DNA of 64,000 bases from assembly GCA_018296165.2 (NCBI GenBank), contig JACKQL020000046.1, positions 62,001-126,000 on the forward strand, read 5' to 3'. This document shows, one piece after another, positions 20,675-32,263 of the stretch (position 1 is the stretch's first letter; every line of letters starts with the position of its first letter). The notes under the pieces are model-generated. The model worked only from the letters and a program-made list of their open reading frames with translations, made no database searches and had not been told where the DNA came from. The stretch comes from Termitomyces sp. T153. Its lineage: Eukaryota; Basidiomycota; Agaricomycetes; Agaricales; Lyophyllaceae. The position numbers were made by a program, and so were the translations under genes.

Positions 20675-21955
20675 ATGCCTGACCACCATCCTGACAGCCC
20701 CTACAACCTAGAGGGTATATTTGAAGGTGCTAAGTGGGTATTAAAGGGTACCAACACTAGCACTTCCAAGTCAATTGCTATTGCCATGCCTACTGCCTCT
20801 CATCCTGGTTTAGTGCCCACTGCTGCCATTGCTATGCCTCCCCCTGCTGTTAAATCAGAACCTGCTGACTCTGCCACTACTTCCACTATTGTTAGCACCC
20901 TGGAGTACTTAGAAGCTTTGATTAGTGCTGGTGCCACTAACTGTTTCCACACCTCCTTAGATGAATGTCACTTCTGTGATGAGACTGGTCATACTATGGT
21001 TTGTGGTTGCTGCCTCCAGCTGGAGCTCTACATTCAGCAAGAAAAATGTCATTGCAATGCTGAAGGAAAAGTGGTGCTACCCTCTAGTGCCATGATTCCC
21101 AACTACTCTGGCAAGTGCTTGTACATGAAGCACATTGACAAACGGCACAGACACAACCCAGGACAGCTTGCTACAAGATGCTTGACAGGCAATGCTAACC
21201 TGGATGCAGAACAGGCTTTGCACCAGACTTTGATTCATGAAGTTTTGCACTTGGACAGTAATGGACCCAGGCCTCTCTTGCAAGGAACACATTGAGTTGC
21301 TAGAGAGGGAATCAATAGCTTTGCAATGCCCTGATGTTTTTGATGATATAGCAATCCCATGCTCCAAAGGTTATTGCCCTGCTCCTCCTGTCACTCCAGC
21401 TCCAGCCACTACCAACTCTGCTCCTGCTGTCCCTAGTGCTCCCACTGCCCACCAAGCACCAGAACCTGTCTCTTGTCTAGCTGCCTCTGCATCTGTTGCT
21501 AGCACTAGCAACCCTCAGCCACCTGTGCATCTGTTTTCTGGTAACCCCAATTGCTACATCCCACTCAACACCCACAACTTTGCTGCCCCTGGCAAGCATC
21601 AAGATGGTGCTTATAGGACAATGCCCCCAATTTACAATTTATTGAGCAGACCAAGGCAGTTTTTGATTGTGTACTTCAGACCAAGATTATTGTTTCAGTT
21701 GGTGAATTGGGCTCACTTTCCTCAGATATTTGCAATCAGTTCTACAATGGTGTCACCCCCAAGCACAACCTAGCAACCAACATTGCTGCTGCTAACAAAC
21801 CCTCTGAACATGACACCTTCATTGAAGAAATCCTGCCAACATTCACCTATAACAATGCCACCTTCAATTTGTCTTCAAATGCTGCCACTGCTCAGGGTAT
21901 CTTGGAAATGCTAGTGCTTGTCACAGCCATTGATCCAGTTGAAGCCTACATTTAA
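20675..21955 (+). pseudogene. Gypsy gag with CCHC zinc knuckle
   Basis: A 206-codon open frame followed by frame-shifted continuations. The zinc knuckle reads CHFCDETGHTMVCGC (about 20970-21015; the last spacing is altered, expected C-x2-C-x4-H-x4-C). It is followed by the typical basidiomycete gag tail LYIQQEKCHCNAEGKVVLP...MIP and RHNPGQLA. A Pro/Ala/Ser-rich linker (21380-21560) precedes the protease. It is a different gypsy lineage from gypsy-1 and gypsy-3. Confidence 0.75.
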
Positions 21956-22430
21956 TTGGTTCCCTCAGGTCAAGACCCTATTATTCTCACTTGCACCAAG
22001 GAAGCCCAGTCAATTTGGTCCATCATGATGCTTATCAACAATTGCAAAGGAGTCAAATCCATTGTGGATAGTGGGTCTCAGATTATCTCTATGTCAGCTG
22101 AAATTGCTAGCAAACTATCTGTGACATACAACCCAAGTGTTGTCCTCAATATGAAAAGCACTTATGGCACCATGGATTGATCACTAGGCCTAGCATGAAT
22201 ATACCCTGCACCATTGGCAATGTCATGTTTTATCTCCAGATTCACATTCTCAGATCCCCAGCTTATGACATCCTACTTGGCTGCCCCTTTGACATTATGA
22301 TGTGGAGTGTTGGTAAGACCATTAGTGACTAAAAGAGAATGCTAACAATCACTGACTCCAATACTGGAGTTTGGTGCATCATACCAATGTTTCCAAGAGG
22401 CAAACCTGTCAGATTCTGTCAGGGGACCAC
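21956..22430 (+). pseudogene. Gypsy retropepsin-like protease
   Basis: Reads SIVDSGSQIISMSAEIA (active-site DSG), NPSVVLNMKS, a stop, then SLGLA, PCTIGNVMFYLQIHILR and SPAYDILLGCPFDIM. These are the parts of the aspartic protease that pairs with the preceding zinc-knuckle gag in Agaricomycete elements. Two stops interrupt it. Confidence 0.72.
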
Positions 22431-22439
22431 TGTTTTAGG

Positions 22440-22972
22440 TCAGCATGTGCATGGTTGTGACCATGCATGTGCAAGTCACATGATCTTTCTGTCCTACTAT
22501 ACAGTTGTGTCCCATGAGTCCAAAGGCTTAGAGTGTAGCATCTGGCCTAGGGAGTTCCTCAGGTTCTCTCCTACATGAAAGCAGGCCAAGCCTTGACCTA
22601 CACATTGTGCATTTTTTTATGCCCAATGGGAGTCAAGAGTTTCTCTAGCTGGATGGAATTTGAGAAGGAGTCCGAGTTTTTTCCTTTTGACCCTGCCAAG
22701 ACTGCAGCTCTTTCCCTTTGAGACCAAACCAAGTATAGTCAAGAGAAGTGGTCACTCGACAAGTACATCAACTCTTTCCATGCTGTAGTTGAACAGGCTG
22801 GATACAAGGACTAGAGTTTTACTAGCACTGCAAAGAGAAAGTCAATGAGGGCACTGGAAGCAAGAAAGCAATGCTCACCAAGTGCCACTAGGGCCAGCAA
22901 CAGGGCCTTCCTTGACCTCCATTTCCTTGTTGCTCAAGCTCCTAGTGACTGCAGTCACTATGTCCTGCCACT
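22440..22972 (+). pseudogene. Second gag fragment (gypsy-1-like), truncated by an LTR
   Basis: A broken frame carries FFPFDPAKTAALSL and SLDKYINSFHAVVEQAGY, matching the gag of gypsy-1 at 1590-1690. It is cut at 22973 by the minus-strand gypsy-3 LTR. Confidence 0.55.
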
Positions 22973-24020
22973 TGTCAGGTTCTGCTGACCATGGGGGCTC
23001 AGCTTAACTGGGTGAGTCCTTACTAGGTGAACACAATGTTCTGCACATATAGCACAGTGCTCTGGGGTGGTCTGGACTTCAGATACTTGCAAGGATAAGT
23101 GAAGGGAAGCAGTTCAAGCAAGTCTGGGGTGGTCTGAGGAAGTCCAAGACCAGGTATGGTAGAGTTTGGGTTCAAAGGCATGCCAGGTACAAGTCTGTAG
23201 GCAAATGTATAGACAGTGGGAAAAGTGGAGGCTTTGCAAGTGATGGGAGTGGATCCAGAGTTTGATGGGGGATTAATTAAGAGTGATGGATCCTGGGGCA
23301 AGTATAGGGCAAGGTCTGGAGCTAACTTGAGAATGTCTGGAGGATTGTAATATATGTGCAGAGTTTATAATGACATCAGAGTTGCAAGGGACTTGAAAAC
23401 AATAAAGGAAATAGAGATAGACAAGATGAGACAGAGACAAGAACTAGATAGAGTTGAGGCAAGAAACACAAGACTAAAGATAGAAACAGAGAAGAAATGC
23501 CATAAGTAATCACAGGTAATGCAATATCAAGACTAGAGTACAGAATGCTACTCTATGGCTTATATACCAACTACTGGAACTCCTCCAGGAATAGCAGGTC
23601 TGATGGCAGGGCTTGTTGGGGCTGCACAGAGTTGATGAGTATTGATTACAATTGGTTGGCAGGCTATGGTGATATACTGATGGGATCAGATAGGAATGTG
23701 GGCTGCTCCAGAGTCAGCATGATGTTCCAGACTTGATTGGATAAGCTGTGGTTGCAAGTCAGTGACATATGCCAGGGTCAGGAACAGTGTTGGGGAGTTC
23801 CATTGGCTCAGGAGGAGAAGGGAAAGCATTGGGGCCTGCAGGAAATGCATTGGGGTTTGCCAAGGGGCTGTCAGGGTTTGCCAGAGAAGAATCAGAGTTA
23901 GCCAGGGCAGATGCTGTGGATGAACAAAGGTTGGGGCAGGCCAAGAGAGTGTTGGGGGAAACTATGAGGAAGCAGAGTAGCTTGGGGAGAGGTGCAGAGG
24001 TCTGGAGATGGGTTGTGACA
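22973..24020 (-). repeat. 3' LTR of gypsy-3
   Basis: Read on the minus strand it starts TGTCACAACCC and ends GAACCTGACA. It has practically no CpG, so it is the oldest-looking full-length member of this LTR family in the window. Confidence 0.88.
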
Positions 24021-24980
24021 TCACCCCCCCTTCAGCATTGAGATCCTCAAGATGCAGGGCATGAGTCAGGGATTGGTGGAGTGTGGGAATCAAAGTCCAA
24101 GCAATATTGATCAAACCAGAGTGAGTGGCAGTGGTGTGGGGAATGAAGTTGAAGCATGGCTGCTGTTTTTCAGGGAGTTCTTTCCAATCAATTAAAAGGG
24201 TCAGACATACTCTGGTGTTTTCCAACTATCATCCCCATGTCTTCCTCAGGATCACCTTCATTATCAGCATCTCCAACCCTGCTCCCTTCTGACAACAATT
24301 GTGTGGAAGTGTGGGTCAATTATGAGAGTTGCTGGAAAGAGTTTGATTTATGGTGGGACCAGAGGCAAGTGGATACAATGCTTCATGAGTGTGAGGCCTC
24401 TATGCTCTGGGCTGGACTTATCAACGTTAATAGGGGTGTTTTCAGCTGCAGGGGGTTCCTCCAGGGGTTCTTCCCAGGTCCAGAGGTTGAGGCAGCCTTG
24501 CTGTTCAAACCCCATGCCTCCAGCCCATCCTTCAAGACCCAGCTTGGCACCAGGGGTTGTCCACATTGTCCTGGAGAATCAGAAGGTGCCACAGGCACAG
24601 GTAACACTGGAGTTGTTTACAGAGGTGGTGGGGCATGCACAGGGTCCTCCAACTCTAGAGTGGTGTTGAACCAAAGCTCTGGTGAGTTGTCAGGTTCATC
24701 ATTTCTATCTTCCAGCTGATCTGTGTCCTTAGTGTGCCTTTTGTGCTTGGCAGAGGGAGGCCTGCAGCTTTGAGGGCCAGTGGCAGAGTCTTGGTAGGAC
24801 TCTTCTGTATGCCTTCTGTGTTGTCTGAGGCATGAGAGGTGTTCTGTTTTACCGGAGTGGCATGTGGCTTATATAGCCACAGATCAGGAGTGGAAACCAG
24901 AGTGGGTGAGGGGGCAGTTGGAGGAGTGGTGGAAAGCAAGGGCACCAGAGAGCAAGGGTTCAATGAGGAAGATGGGTCCA
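24021..24980 (-). pseudogene. gypsy-3 integrase C-terminal/3' region
   Basis: Broken frames between the integrase core and the LTR. Segments such as NEGDPEEDMGMIVG and DWKELPEKQQPCFNFIP are readable but are in different frames. No chromodomain could be confirmed. Pro/Ser-rich at 24655-24981. Confidence 0.45.
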
Positions 24981-27560
24981 CTACATGCTTTGGGCAATGG
25001 TCTTGTTTGTGCTCTCACTCCCTCCATACATCTTGGAGTGGTACAATGTAGACATCTTGAGTTTTACACCAGTGAGTTTGTGGAGCTCTTTCCAGACTTC
25101 TAAGATGAACAAGTGGTCATGGTCTGACAAAATCTGCATCATTAGGCCATTCTTGCAGTGCCATTTGTCAAAGAGCATGACCACAATCTGTGCTGCTGAG
25201 TATGTGGAGTGTGTCACTGCCATTCAGACATCTGTACCCATCAGATCCATCATGGTCATGATGGTATCTTTTCCCTCCTCTTCCAGGAGGGGTCTTCCAA
25301 AATTGATCCTGACTGCTGCAAATTGCTCATCTGGGACAGGTAGTGAGTGTAGCAGTCCTGCTGGCTTGGACATGCAGTCCTTGTTGAATTGGCATTGTAT
25401 GCAGGATGGTATGCATGCTTGTTCTAGATCCTTCCTCATGTTGGGCCAGTAATAAGATCCCTGCAGGGCATGGTAACTTTTCTCAAATCCAAAATGTCCC
25501 AGTGTGTCATGGGCCAGGTGGTATAACAGTTTGTGTATGCAAGTGCTGTTGGGTATGAGTAATTGCCTCCCTAGGTATATGAGGCTGTTCTCCTCTTGCC
25601 TCCCCTCTATGCCGCTCCAGTCAATGTCTTCCCAGACCTGCTTTGCAAAGGTATTGGCTTTGTAGCTTTCCATGATCTCCTTGGTGAGTTCATTGTCTGC
25701 AGATATGTGGAGTGCTCCACCTGCTACTTGCCTCAGGATTGGTGAGTGTGTGTGTGCAAGGGCACATGCTGCAAATGCTGGGGTCAGCATCTTGTCTGGC
25801 ATGCAGGAAAGGGTGTCTGCAGCCATGTTTTCCTTGCCATGGATATATGTAATCTCATAGTCAAAATCTGCTAAGAACATGGACCAGTGGGCCTATCAAT
25901 GTGACATGTCCCTCTGTGATTGGAAGTATTCTAGTGTCTGGTGGTCAGTGTAAACCTTGAAGGGGACTCCTAGAAGGCTGGATCTCCACTTCTTGAGCAC
26001 CTTGACTATTGCAAGTAGCTTGCATTCATGCACAGGGTAGTTCTGCTTTGTGGGGTTGAGCTGGTATGAGTCATACACCACTGGTCTGGCAGTCTTCCAA
26101 CTCTCTCCAAATCTCAAGATTGTGCCTATGTATCTGTCACTTGCATCAGTGGTGATGTATATCTCCTTTGTGGAGTTGTTGTAGTCAATCATGATCAGAC
26201 ATTCAACACCCATGATGATTCTCTTGATTGTGTCAAAGGCCTGTTGATGCTTGGTGGTCCATGGTGGGAAGTGTTTATTGTATTCCTTGGATGTCAGGGG
26301 TGTCAGAACACTTGTCTGTTCTACTAAGTTGGGAAGGAACCATGATGCAAGATAGCAAGGCCCAGGAACCCTTGAACATTTGTGGCTGTTGTTAGTTGTG
26401 GCCAATGGACTACTCAGTTGACCTTGCAAGGATTAATACCAATGCCTGCTGCCAAAATGGTATGGCCAAGAAATGTAATCTCCATGGCAAAGAGTGTTTA
26501 CTTTGCTATATTGCAGTAAAGCCTCACCTTTCTTAAGGCCTCCATGACCAGCACCACATTTTTCTCATGCTCCTCCACTGACTCTGACCAAGTCACAATG
26601 TTGTCCATGTAGACATGACAGATCTTCCCTATGAGATCTTGAAGTGCATCTGTAGCTCTCCATTGGTGTGTTTGGAGCATTGCACCCACCCATAGGCATC
26701 ACTGTATATTTGTACTGGGCCCACAGTGTCCTTACTGTTGTCAAATATATGTCATCTGGGTGGACCCTTGTCAGGAAAAACAAGTTGGTCATATTGAGTT
26801 TCCCAAAAAAATTCCCTCTCTCACAGGCTGATAATACATTGTTGACTCATGGTAGGGGGTAGTTATCTCAGGTGGTGTTCTTGTTCAGCTCCCAATAGTC
26901 ATTCACTCATTGTGGTGGCACTGTTGGGTCTGGAATTCCATTCTGGTCTGGTACTTGAGGATACAGAAGATGGGCAACAAGAACTCTGATGAGGATGGGT
27001 TCAATCTACCCACTGCTATGTGCTCATCAAGTAGCTTCTTCCATGTATTGTGGTACTTCCTGGGTGCTGTGTATCCCCAGGCATTCATGACCTTGTGGGT
27101 ATCTTTGAGGCAAATGTGATGGTAGATATTATCAGGGAGACACTGTACATCCAATAGTCTCAGTGGGAATTGGTCTGCAAACCATTTCTTGAACTCTGTG
27201 TTCTTCTTCCTGAGTCCCTCCTAGGAGGCAATTGTCTTGATATGCTCTTGGACCATTTGCTTCTTGTAGGGCCCTTCCCATGCTCTTATCAATTGCAGTA
27301 TATGGGTCCATTTCAATGACTATTTTTTTTTGCATTTAAGAAAGGGGATCCCTAGGATGAGAAGTACAGGTAATCCAATGTGAATTTTGGCCTTGATTAC
27401 CCTCAACTTCCATGTGCCTCTCCCCAAAGCCACCACCATTTTCACATACTCCCAACATGTCAGCAGCATTTGATAGTGAGGCTGAGTTGTCCTCTTTTGG
27501 GAGTAGGAAGTATTGGTGCAGGCTGAGCTGAGACACCAGCTCATCACTAATCACTGTAGA
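24981..27560 (-). pseudogene. gypsy-3 pol: protease, RT, RNase H, integrase
   Basis: In order on the minus strand: protease end with HTVLISDELVSQLSLHQ near 27500 and GLPVLLILGIPFL near 27350; RT start LPDNIYHHICLKDTHK and RKYHNTWKKLLDEHIAVGRL (26950-27150); palm box VYMDNIV near 26620 (YMDD changed to YMDN); LGIPxxKVYTDHQ-type RNase H segments (VPFKVYTDHQTLEYF, 25930; YIHGKENMAADTLS, 25830); zinc tether with H-x-C-x2-C remnants (25400-25450); integrase core with LSDHDHLF and SESTNKTIAQSM. Stops and shifts separate the blocks. Confidence 0.85.
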
Positions 27561-28960
27561 GGGGCAACCATTATCAGGAGTGTTGAGACAGAGGGGGGGA
27601 ATGAGGGGATGGCAGGCCCAAAGACTTTGAGTCTTGCCTTCAGGTGTCTGCCTGTAAAAGACAGATCTGAATAGAGTATGTATGAATCAGTATCTTTGTC
27701 CTGCACCTTGTTGTTGCTGTATGCATATGCCACAATTGTCTTCAGTTTGGCTGCTAAACACATCTCCAGCATGATTGTTTTGTGTAGTCATGAGTCTGGT
27801 CAAGCATTGCTGGCTCTCAAAGGGCACTTGCTGGAATCTCCCAGGTGGTTACAATAGGGGATGTGGCAGCATGTGCATCCACTGTATTTCTTGAGGAGCC
27901 TCTTCTCCTTGTCTGTGAGTTTGAATAGGTGTGGTGCTGGTGTAGTGTTCCTGGATGAAGATGGTGATTAGTTCTTTGATGGGAGTTTAGAGATTTTCTC
28001 AGCCAGGGGCTTGCATCCTTGTTGTTCAGCTGCACAGGCAGTGTTGTTTGCATCAATGATCCTCTGAGTGTGTGCATTCTCTTCTTGGAGATCCTTGTCT
28101 AGCTCTGTAATTTCTGACCCATTCTTGAAAATCTGCAGCAATGATTGACAAGTTGTCTAGCTTGGCCCATAAGTCCACATTCATGTTTGCCACAAGCTGG
28201 GCTTGTAGTGCAGGGTCCAACAGCAAGCATACTGATTTTCTGTTGGAGAGCAATGCATTGAGATTCTCAAGCTCAATCTCCTAATCTGCAAAGATTTTTG
28301 TCCCCTGTTTAGACAAGAGAACTGTGTTCCATACTCCATGTTATCATTTGCATGGGAGGGCATATCAGGCAAACTCTGTGAGATACTCATTGAGCATCAT
28401 GGCATCAATTTGCAATTGACTAGTGTGGTACCATTTGACAAAGCAGGGTTCCAACATTCCATCCACTATGTATTGGGTGGTCTCTGCTAGCTTTTTCCTC
28501 AAGTGTTTCAGATAATTGTGGCACACATTTGACCACTCTTGGAACTTCTCTATGTCTACCTGGCCAGGCATCAATATGGAACAGCCTTTCAACTTGGTCA
28601 CCTTGACCTCAGCAAGTGGTGCACTGGCAAATGACATCAGTGACAGTGGTGGGCAGTGTTGATGGCAGTTAGCAAGCAGTGATGGAACAGGGTCAGTTCT
28701 TTGAGATTGGTTGACTGAAGGGATATGGGTGTCTGAGTCCAAGTCTGAGTCTGATGAACTTCCTTCTGAGCTTGTGAGGTTGTTTCATGGTGATAAGGAT
28801 AGTGTTTGGAAATTTTCCTCAGTGGTCTCAGAGGGTGCTCTGCATGTTGAGGTGACTGTGGCTACAGTGGCTATAGCTGTTGGGTGTGCTCTTCTTTGGG
28901 CCTCCTGCCAGGTGAGGAGCAGGGTGGGTGTCAAAGGAATGGTTTGTGACAGGATGAATT
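27560..28960 (-). pseudogene. gypsy-3 gag with zinc knuckle remnant
   Basis: Reads ILMPGQVDIEKFQEW, IVDGMLEPCFVKWY, IDAMMLNEYLTEF, LQAQLVANMNVDLWAKL and, nearer the 3' end, YSGCTCCHIPYCNHLGD. This is the gag arrangement of a common Agaricomycete gypsy family (capsid, coiled segment, CCHC-like knuckle). The N-terminus (28740-28960) is Ser/Asp-rich. Confidence 0.75.
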
Positions 28961-28980
28961 TTCTTGAAGCCAGTTGTTGA

Positions 28981-29215
28981 TGTCAAAAAAAAAGTGGAAG
29001 GCTAGCATATGTAACCTCACAGAGACCTAGCCAGACAGGACAACAGTAACTTCATTGCTGATAAGACTAGATAAGGAGATACAGATTTATGGCTTCTTAC
29101 CTTTGTTGCTGATCAGATTAGATAAGGAGCAACAAAGGAAGATTTGAGCCTTTTGTGATCTAATCATGTGCTCACATTTACTTCCCTCTTATTTTCTCTT
29201 CCAATTGTCATATGT
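28981..29215. other. Spacer with a short imperfect direct duplication
   Basis: Two similar ~30-bp segments (TTGCTGATAAGACTAGATAAG at about 29057 and TTGCTGATCAGATTAGATAAG at about 29107) occur here. Otherwise nothing is recognised. This is where the missing 5' LTR of gypsy-3 should lie. Confidence 0.4.
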
Positions 29216-29480
29216 TTGCTAGGGCAGGCTTACAATGCTCTTGTTGTCTTTATGTCAGAGCTATCCATGTAGACATGGTCTTCAAGCCTGTATATGGGGG
29301 CTGATGTTTGCTGTTGGTCATAATACAGTACCATGTCATCCTTTGCCTTCATCAATACTGCCTTTGCCTCCTCCTGTGCCTTCTTCATCCTGTCCACAAA
29401 CTCATTTATTGAATTCTTCTCTGAGGGTTGTACTTGAGGTTTGGCAAGCAGCTGGGATGGGAAGAGGGTGGAGTTGACCC
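29216..29480 (-). pseudogene. Gypsy integrase C-terminal fragment
   Basis: On the minus strand it reads INEFVDRMKKAQEEA followed by MKADDMVLYYD-like residues. This matches the gypsy-1 segment at 6467-6550 (NEFVDRMKRSQEEALAKAKD). It is an isolated fragment, upstream of and in the same orientation as gypsy-3, so probably a remnant of another copy. Confidence 0.65.
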
Positions 29481-30063
29481 ATGAGTGACTGACAACAAGG
29501 CTTGATGTGGGGGCAGAGATTGCAAATGCTGGTGTAGGTGTCTATGTACTAGTCTCATTGAGTGCTTACATAGCATCTACAGACAATAGTAGTGACAATG
29601 TTTGTGATAATATATTATCCTGCATTTTCTCAGTAGCATCAATGAAGTTGCTCATATTTCTAAGAACTTCAGGATTGAGTGTAATATAATGAAAAAATGG
29701 ATGGTATTAGGTATAACTGAGTCTAGTAATAGTGAAGTGTGTTGACCAAAGAAAACAGCTGAAAAATTGTGAAGACTGTTCCAAATCAATCATTGGCAAT
29801 TACTAATCAAAAAAGCTGCTTGATAATATGTGCAGACTCAGTGCCCCAGTAAGATTTGTACAATTGAAGCTGCTTAATCATGTGTGTGGACTGGGTACCC
29901 ATCTTACTACAGCCTGTGTAGAAGCTGAAAAGAATACTTTCAACCAAGAGCTACCCAACAGTACTACTTCCATATTGTCACATGCCTGGAGGCTGGAAGT
30001 CAAGTGGAGAGGTGCATTACCAGCCAAATCAATTTTATTTGTATATATTTACTGCCATACTGT
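29481..30063. other. Unassigned CpG-poor spacer
   Basis: Small open frames exist on the plus strand, but none has a recognisable domain. It is the target site of the hAT-like insertion. Confidence 0.35.
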
Positions 30064-30071
30064 GTGCCCAC

Positions 30072-31215
30072 CAGTGTTAACCTTAAGGGTTAAACCTTAA
30101 TAAGGGTTAAGGCTTAATATCATATTAAGGTTAAGCATTAAGATAAAGGATGGTTCAATTTAAGGCTTAATTAAGGCTTAAGATACAAGTTCATCCTATT
30201 AAGGAAATGGCAGATGTCAAAAAAAATCCTGTCCACTCTACCCAAAACAATGCCTCCAAAAAAGTGTCCCCTATGGGCATTCTTCCTGAGAGGAGAGAAG
30301 CAGAATGCAACTCACTACTGTGCACATTGTTGTGGCTGCATAGAAAAGCAGCATTCAGATGGAGTGATCAATCTTGATGGTGATGGGATACCCAAGCTGT
30401 TTTCTGAGTCTGAATCATGGGTTATCAATAGTTTGTGATATAGTTACTGTGGCAGTGGACCTTACTCACTTGCATTGAAGTGATGAAGTAAACCTGTCTA
30501 CAAAACAGGTTGAAGCTGCCCAGACTTGAGAAAATGGCAAAGGTGAGTACAATCAAAGCTTACTGACATTCCAATCTAATAGTCTATTCAACAGTTTGGC
30601 ACTGACATTCACACATCATGGAAGGAAGCTGGGATAATCAATGAATGGGCAAAGCACAGCAATCACAATGACTCAAAAGTGTCCAGCCTTCTTTCAGTAG
30701 CTTGTTATGCAGACTTGCTCAATGATGAAACCAATGGGAGTGATGACAATGCAAGGCCTTGATCACTGCTGGTAAAGTCTTGTCAGGGATGGAGGGAAGA
30801 GATGACAAGATGGATTGAAAAAGAACAAGAGCATACTGATGATGAAGATCTTGCTGCAGCTGCCTATGGTCATCAGCACTCAAAGTGGCTACCATGGACA
30901 TTGGATTTGCTGTTTGGAGGCCAAAAGGAAACAGACATTGATGAACAGGTGAGGAGGATGAGACAAAAGCAAGCTTATACAGAGGAGGCTTGGTTGATGG
31001 AATTGTTGGCAGATGAAGGCAGATGAAGACAGGATACCAGATGATGGTGAATTGGAAGGTTCAGGCAATGATTATGATGGTTAAGTTATGTCTCTACCAT
31101 TTTTAGAATAACCCTTAAATAACCCTTAATATAATGTCTTAATTAAGGGTGCTTCTTAAGATTTAACCCTTAAGATAGTTTTAAGCCCTTAATAAGGCCT
31201 TAAGGGCCAACACTG
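30072..31215 (+). mobile_element. hAT-like DNA transposon with an 8-bp target duplication
   Basis: The element is bounded by imperfect inverted ends CAGTGTTAACCTTAAGGG and CAGTGTTGGCCCTTAAGG and flanked by the 8-bp duplication GTGCCCAC (30064-30071 and 31216-31223). CAGTG termini with 8-bp duplications are the hallmark of the hAT superfamily. The subterminal regions are rich in TTAAGG/CCTTAA motifs in both orientations. At 1144 bp it is too short for a full transposase. It encodes a BED-finger fragment and a C-terminal fragment, so it is a deletion derivative. Confidence 0.9.
30214..31026 (+). pseudogene. BED-type zinc finger and C-terminal fragment of a hAT transposase
   Basis: The frame at 30214-30438 reads CPLWAFFLRGEKQNATHYCAHCCGC (split here: W-A-F-F, then C-A-H-C), a BED-finger pattern with the aromatic pair and paired Cys. 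After a gap with stops, the frame at 30802-31026 gives EKEQEHTDDEDLAAAAYG and SKWLPWTLDLLFGG, resembling the acidic C-terminal end of hAT transposases in Agaricomycetes. The catalytic middle is missing. Confidence 0.65.
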
Positions 31216-31223
31216 GTGCCCAC

Positions 31224-32263
31224 CACAAACAAGATAATCCACTTTCCAGGGGTATTGCCCAAAATGAAGTTATAGTCATTACTTTTGGACATAGGCAGAG
31301 GATTTATCAAGTTTATATTGAGAATTTATACTCTTTATACACATCAGTCACATCACTGACATATCTAGCTGAGCAAATGGAGAGACTTATTTTGAGTTCA
31401 AACTCAACAAATCATGGACCTATTCAATAGAAACTTGCTTGTGCAAGAGCAATGAAGATTGGTAATTTATTTGATATTTCAAATGAGCCAAACTTTTGAG
31501 CTCAAAAACACAGTCATTATCTCAGGTAATACATGTCAATGATGTGTGGTATCATGTCATGTCCAGCACAAACTTGCACTGCTAGGCCTCTAAACATGAT
31601 CCCTATGCTTGTTTAGTATTTCTATATGCCCCTTGAAGCTACCTACTAAATTCTATGGGTTGAACCTACACCAAAACATGCAGGTGGTGCTCTGATCAGC
31701 AGAAGAAACCTCTTGAATTGGCTCAAGACCATGTGCAATCTATATACACCACAGAAATAAACTGGGCATAGAGTTCTCAAGGTCTCTAAGGCCATTAGAT
31801 TGGAGGTGGATGAAATCAAGTCAGCACTATATTTCCAGATAGCAAAAACAGCAATAGACAGATACTGGAATGAGTGGCAACAATGTCAGAGGATGGAAAG
31901 GGTAATGGTACAGCAAAATGCAGAGCTAAAGAGGGTGAAAAAAGAAAATACTATGTTGATGATTTGAAATTTGCAGTTGAAGAAGGATCTGAGCCAAATA
32001 TGCAAAGATGTTTGTCAAGTTATTGACAACTTGACTATAAAAATTGCAGCACTTACCATAGAGTGAACCAAGCTTTAGCAAACAAAGACATGTCTCCATC
32101 ACTGCTGTGAACAGTTAAAGAAGATAGCAAAAACCCTGAGGATGCAGGCACAAATATTAGCACATCAAAATTGTGTCTTCAAATTACTCATTCAGGAGTT
32201 TACACATGACAGGCCAAGGAGATTGCATGCTACTTCACATCCATTAGCACAGCAGAAAGAAAC
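31224..32263 (+). other. Unassigned region with a coiled-coil-like coding trace
   Basis: At 31790-31960 a plus-strand frame reads LEVDEIKSALYFQIAKTA, RYWNEWQQCQRMERVMVQQ and NAELKRVKKENTML, a heptad-like helical segment. The stretch before it (31224-31700) shows nothing recognisable. This is probably a decayed gene of unknown type. Confidence 0.3.

Larger units (their letters stand above)
22973..28980 (-). mobile_element. Ty3/gypsy element on the minus strand (gypsy-3), one LTR only
   Basis: The downstream LTR (22973-24020, TGTCAC...CTGACA family) is preceded on the minus strand by a purine tract (GAAGGGGGGGTGA). Upstream the minus strand encodes gag, protease, RT, RNase H and integrase in order up to about 28960. 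No matching LTR is found on the right-hand side, and the 5-bp flanks do not match, so the 5' LTR seems deleted or truncated near 28980. The family links the solo LTRs at 3935, 15492 and 17014 to a gypsy with this pol. The whole element is CpG-free and full of stops. Confidence 0.85.

Noticed and set aside
24021..24720. Chromodomain of gypsy-3
   Set aside because: Looked for YxVKWxGY/TWE pattern on the minus strand in all frames; none could be read with confidence.
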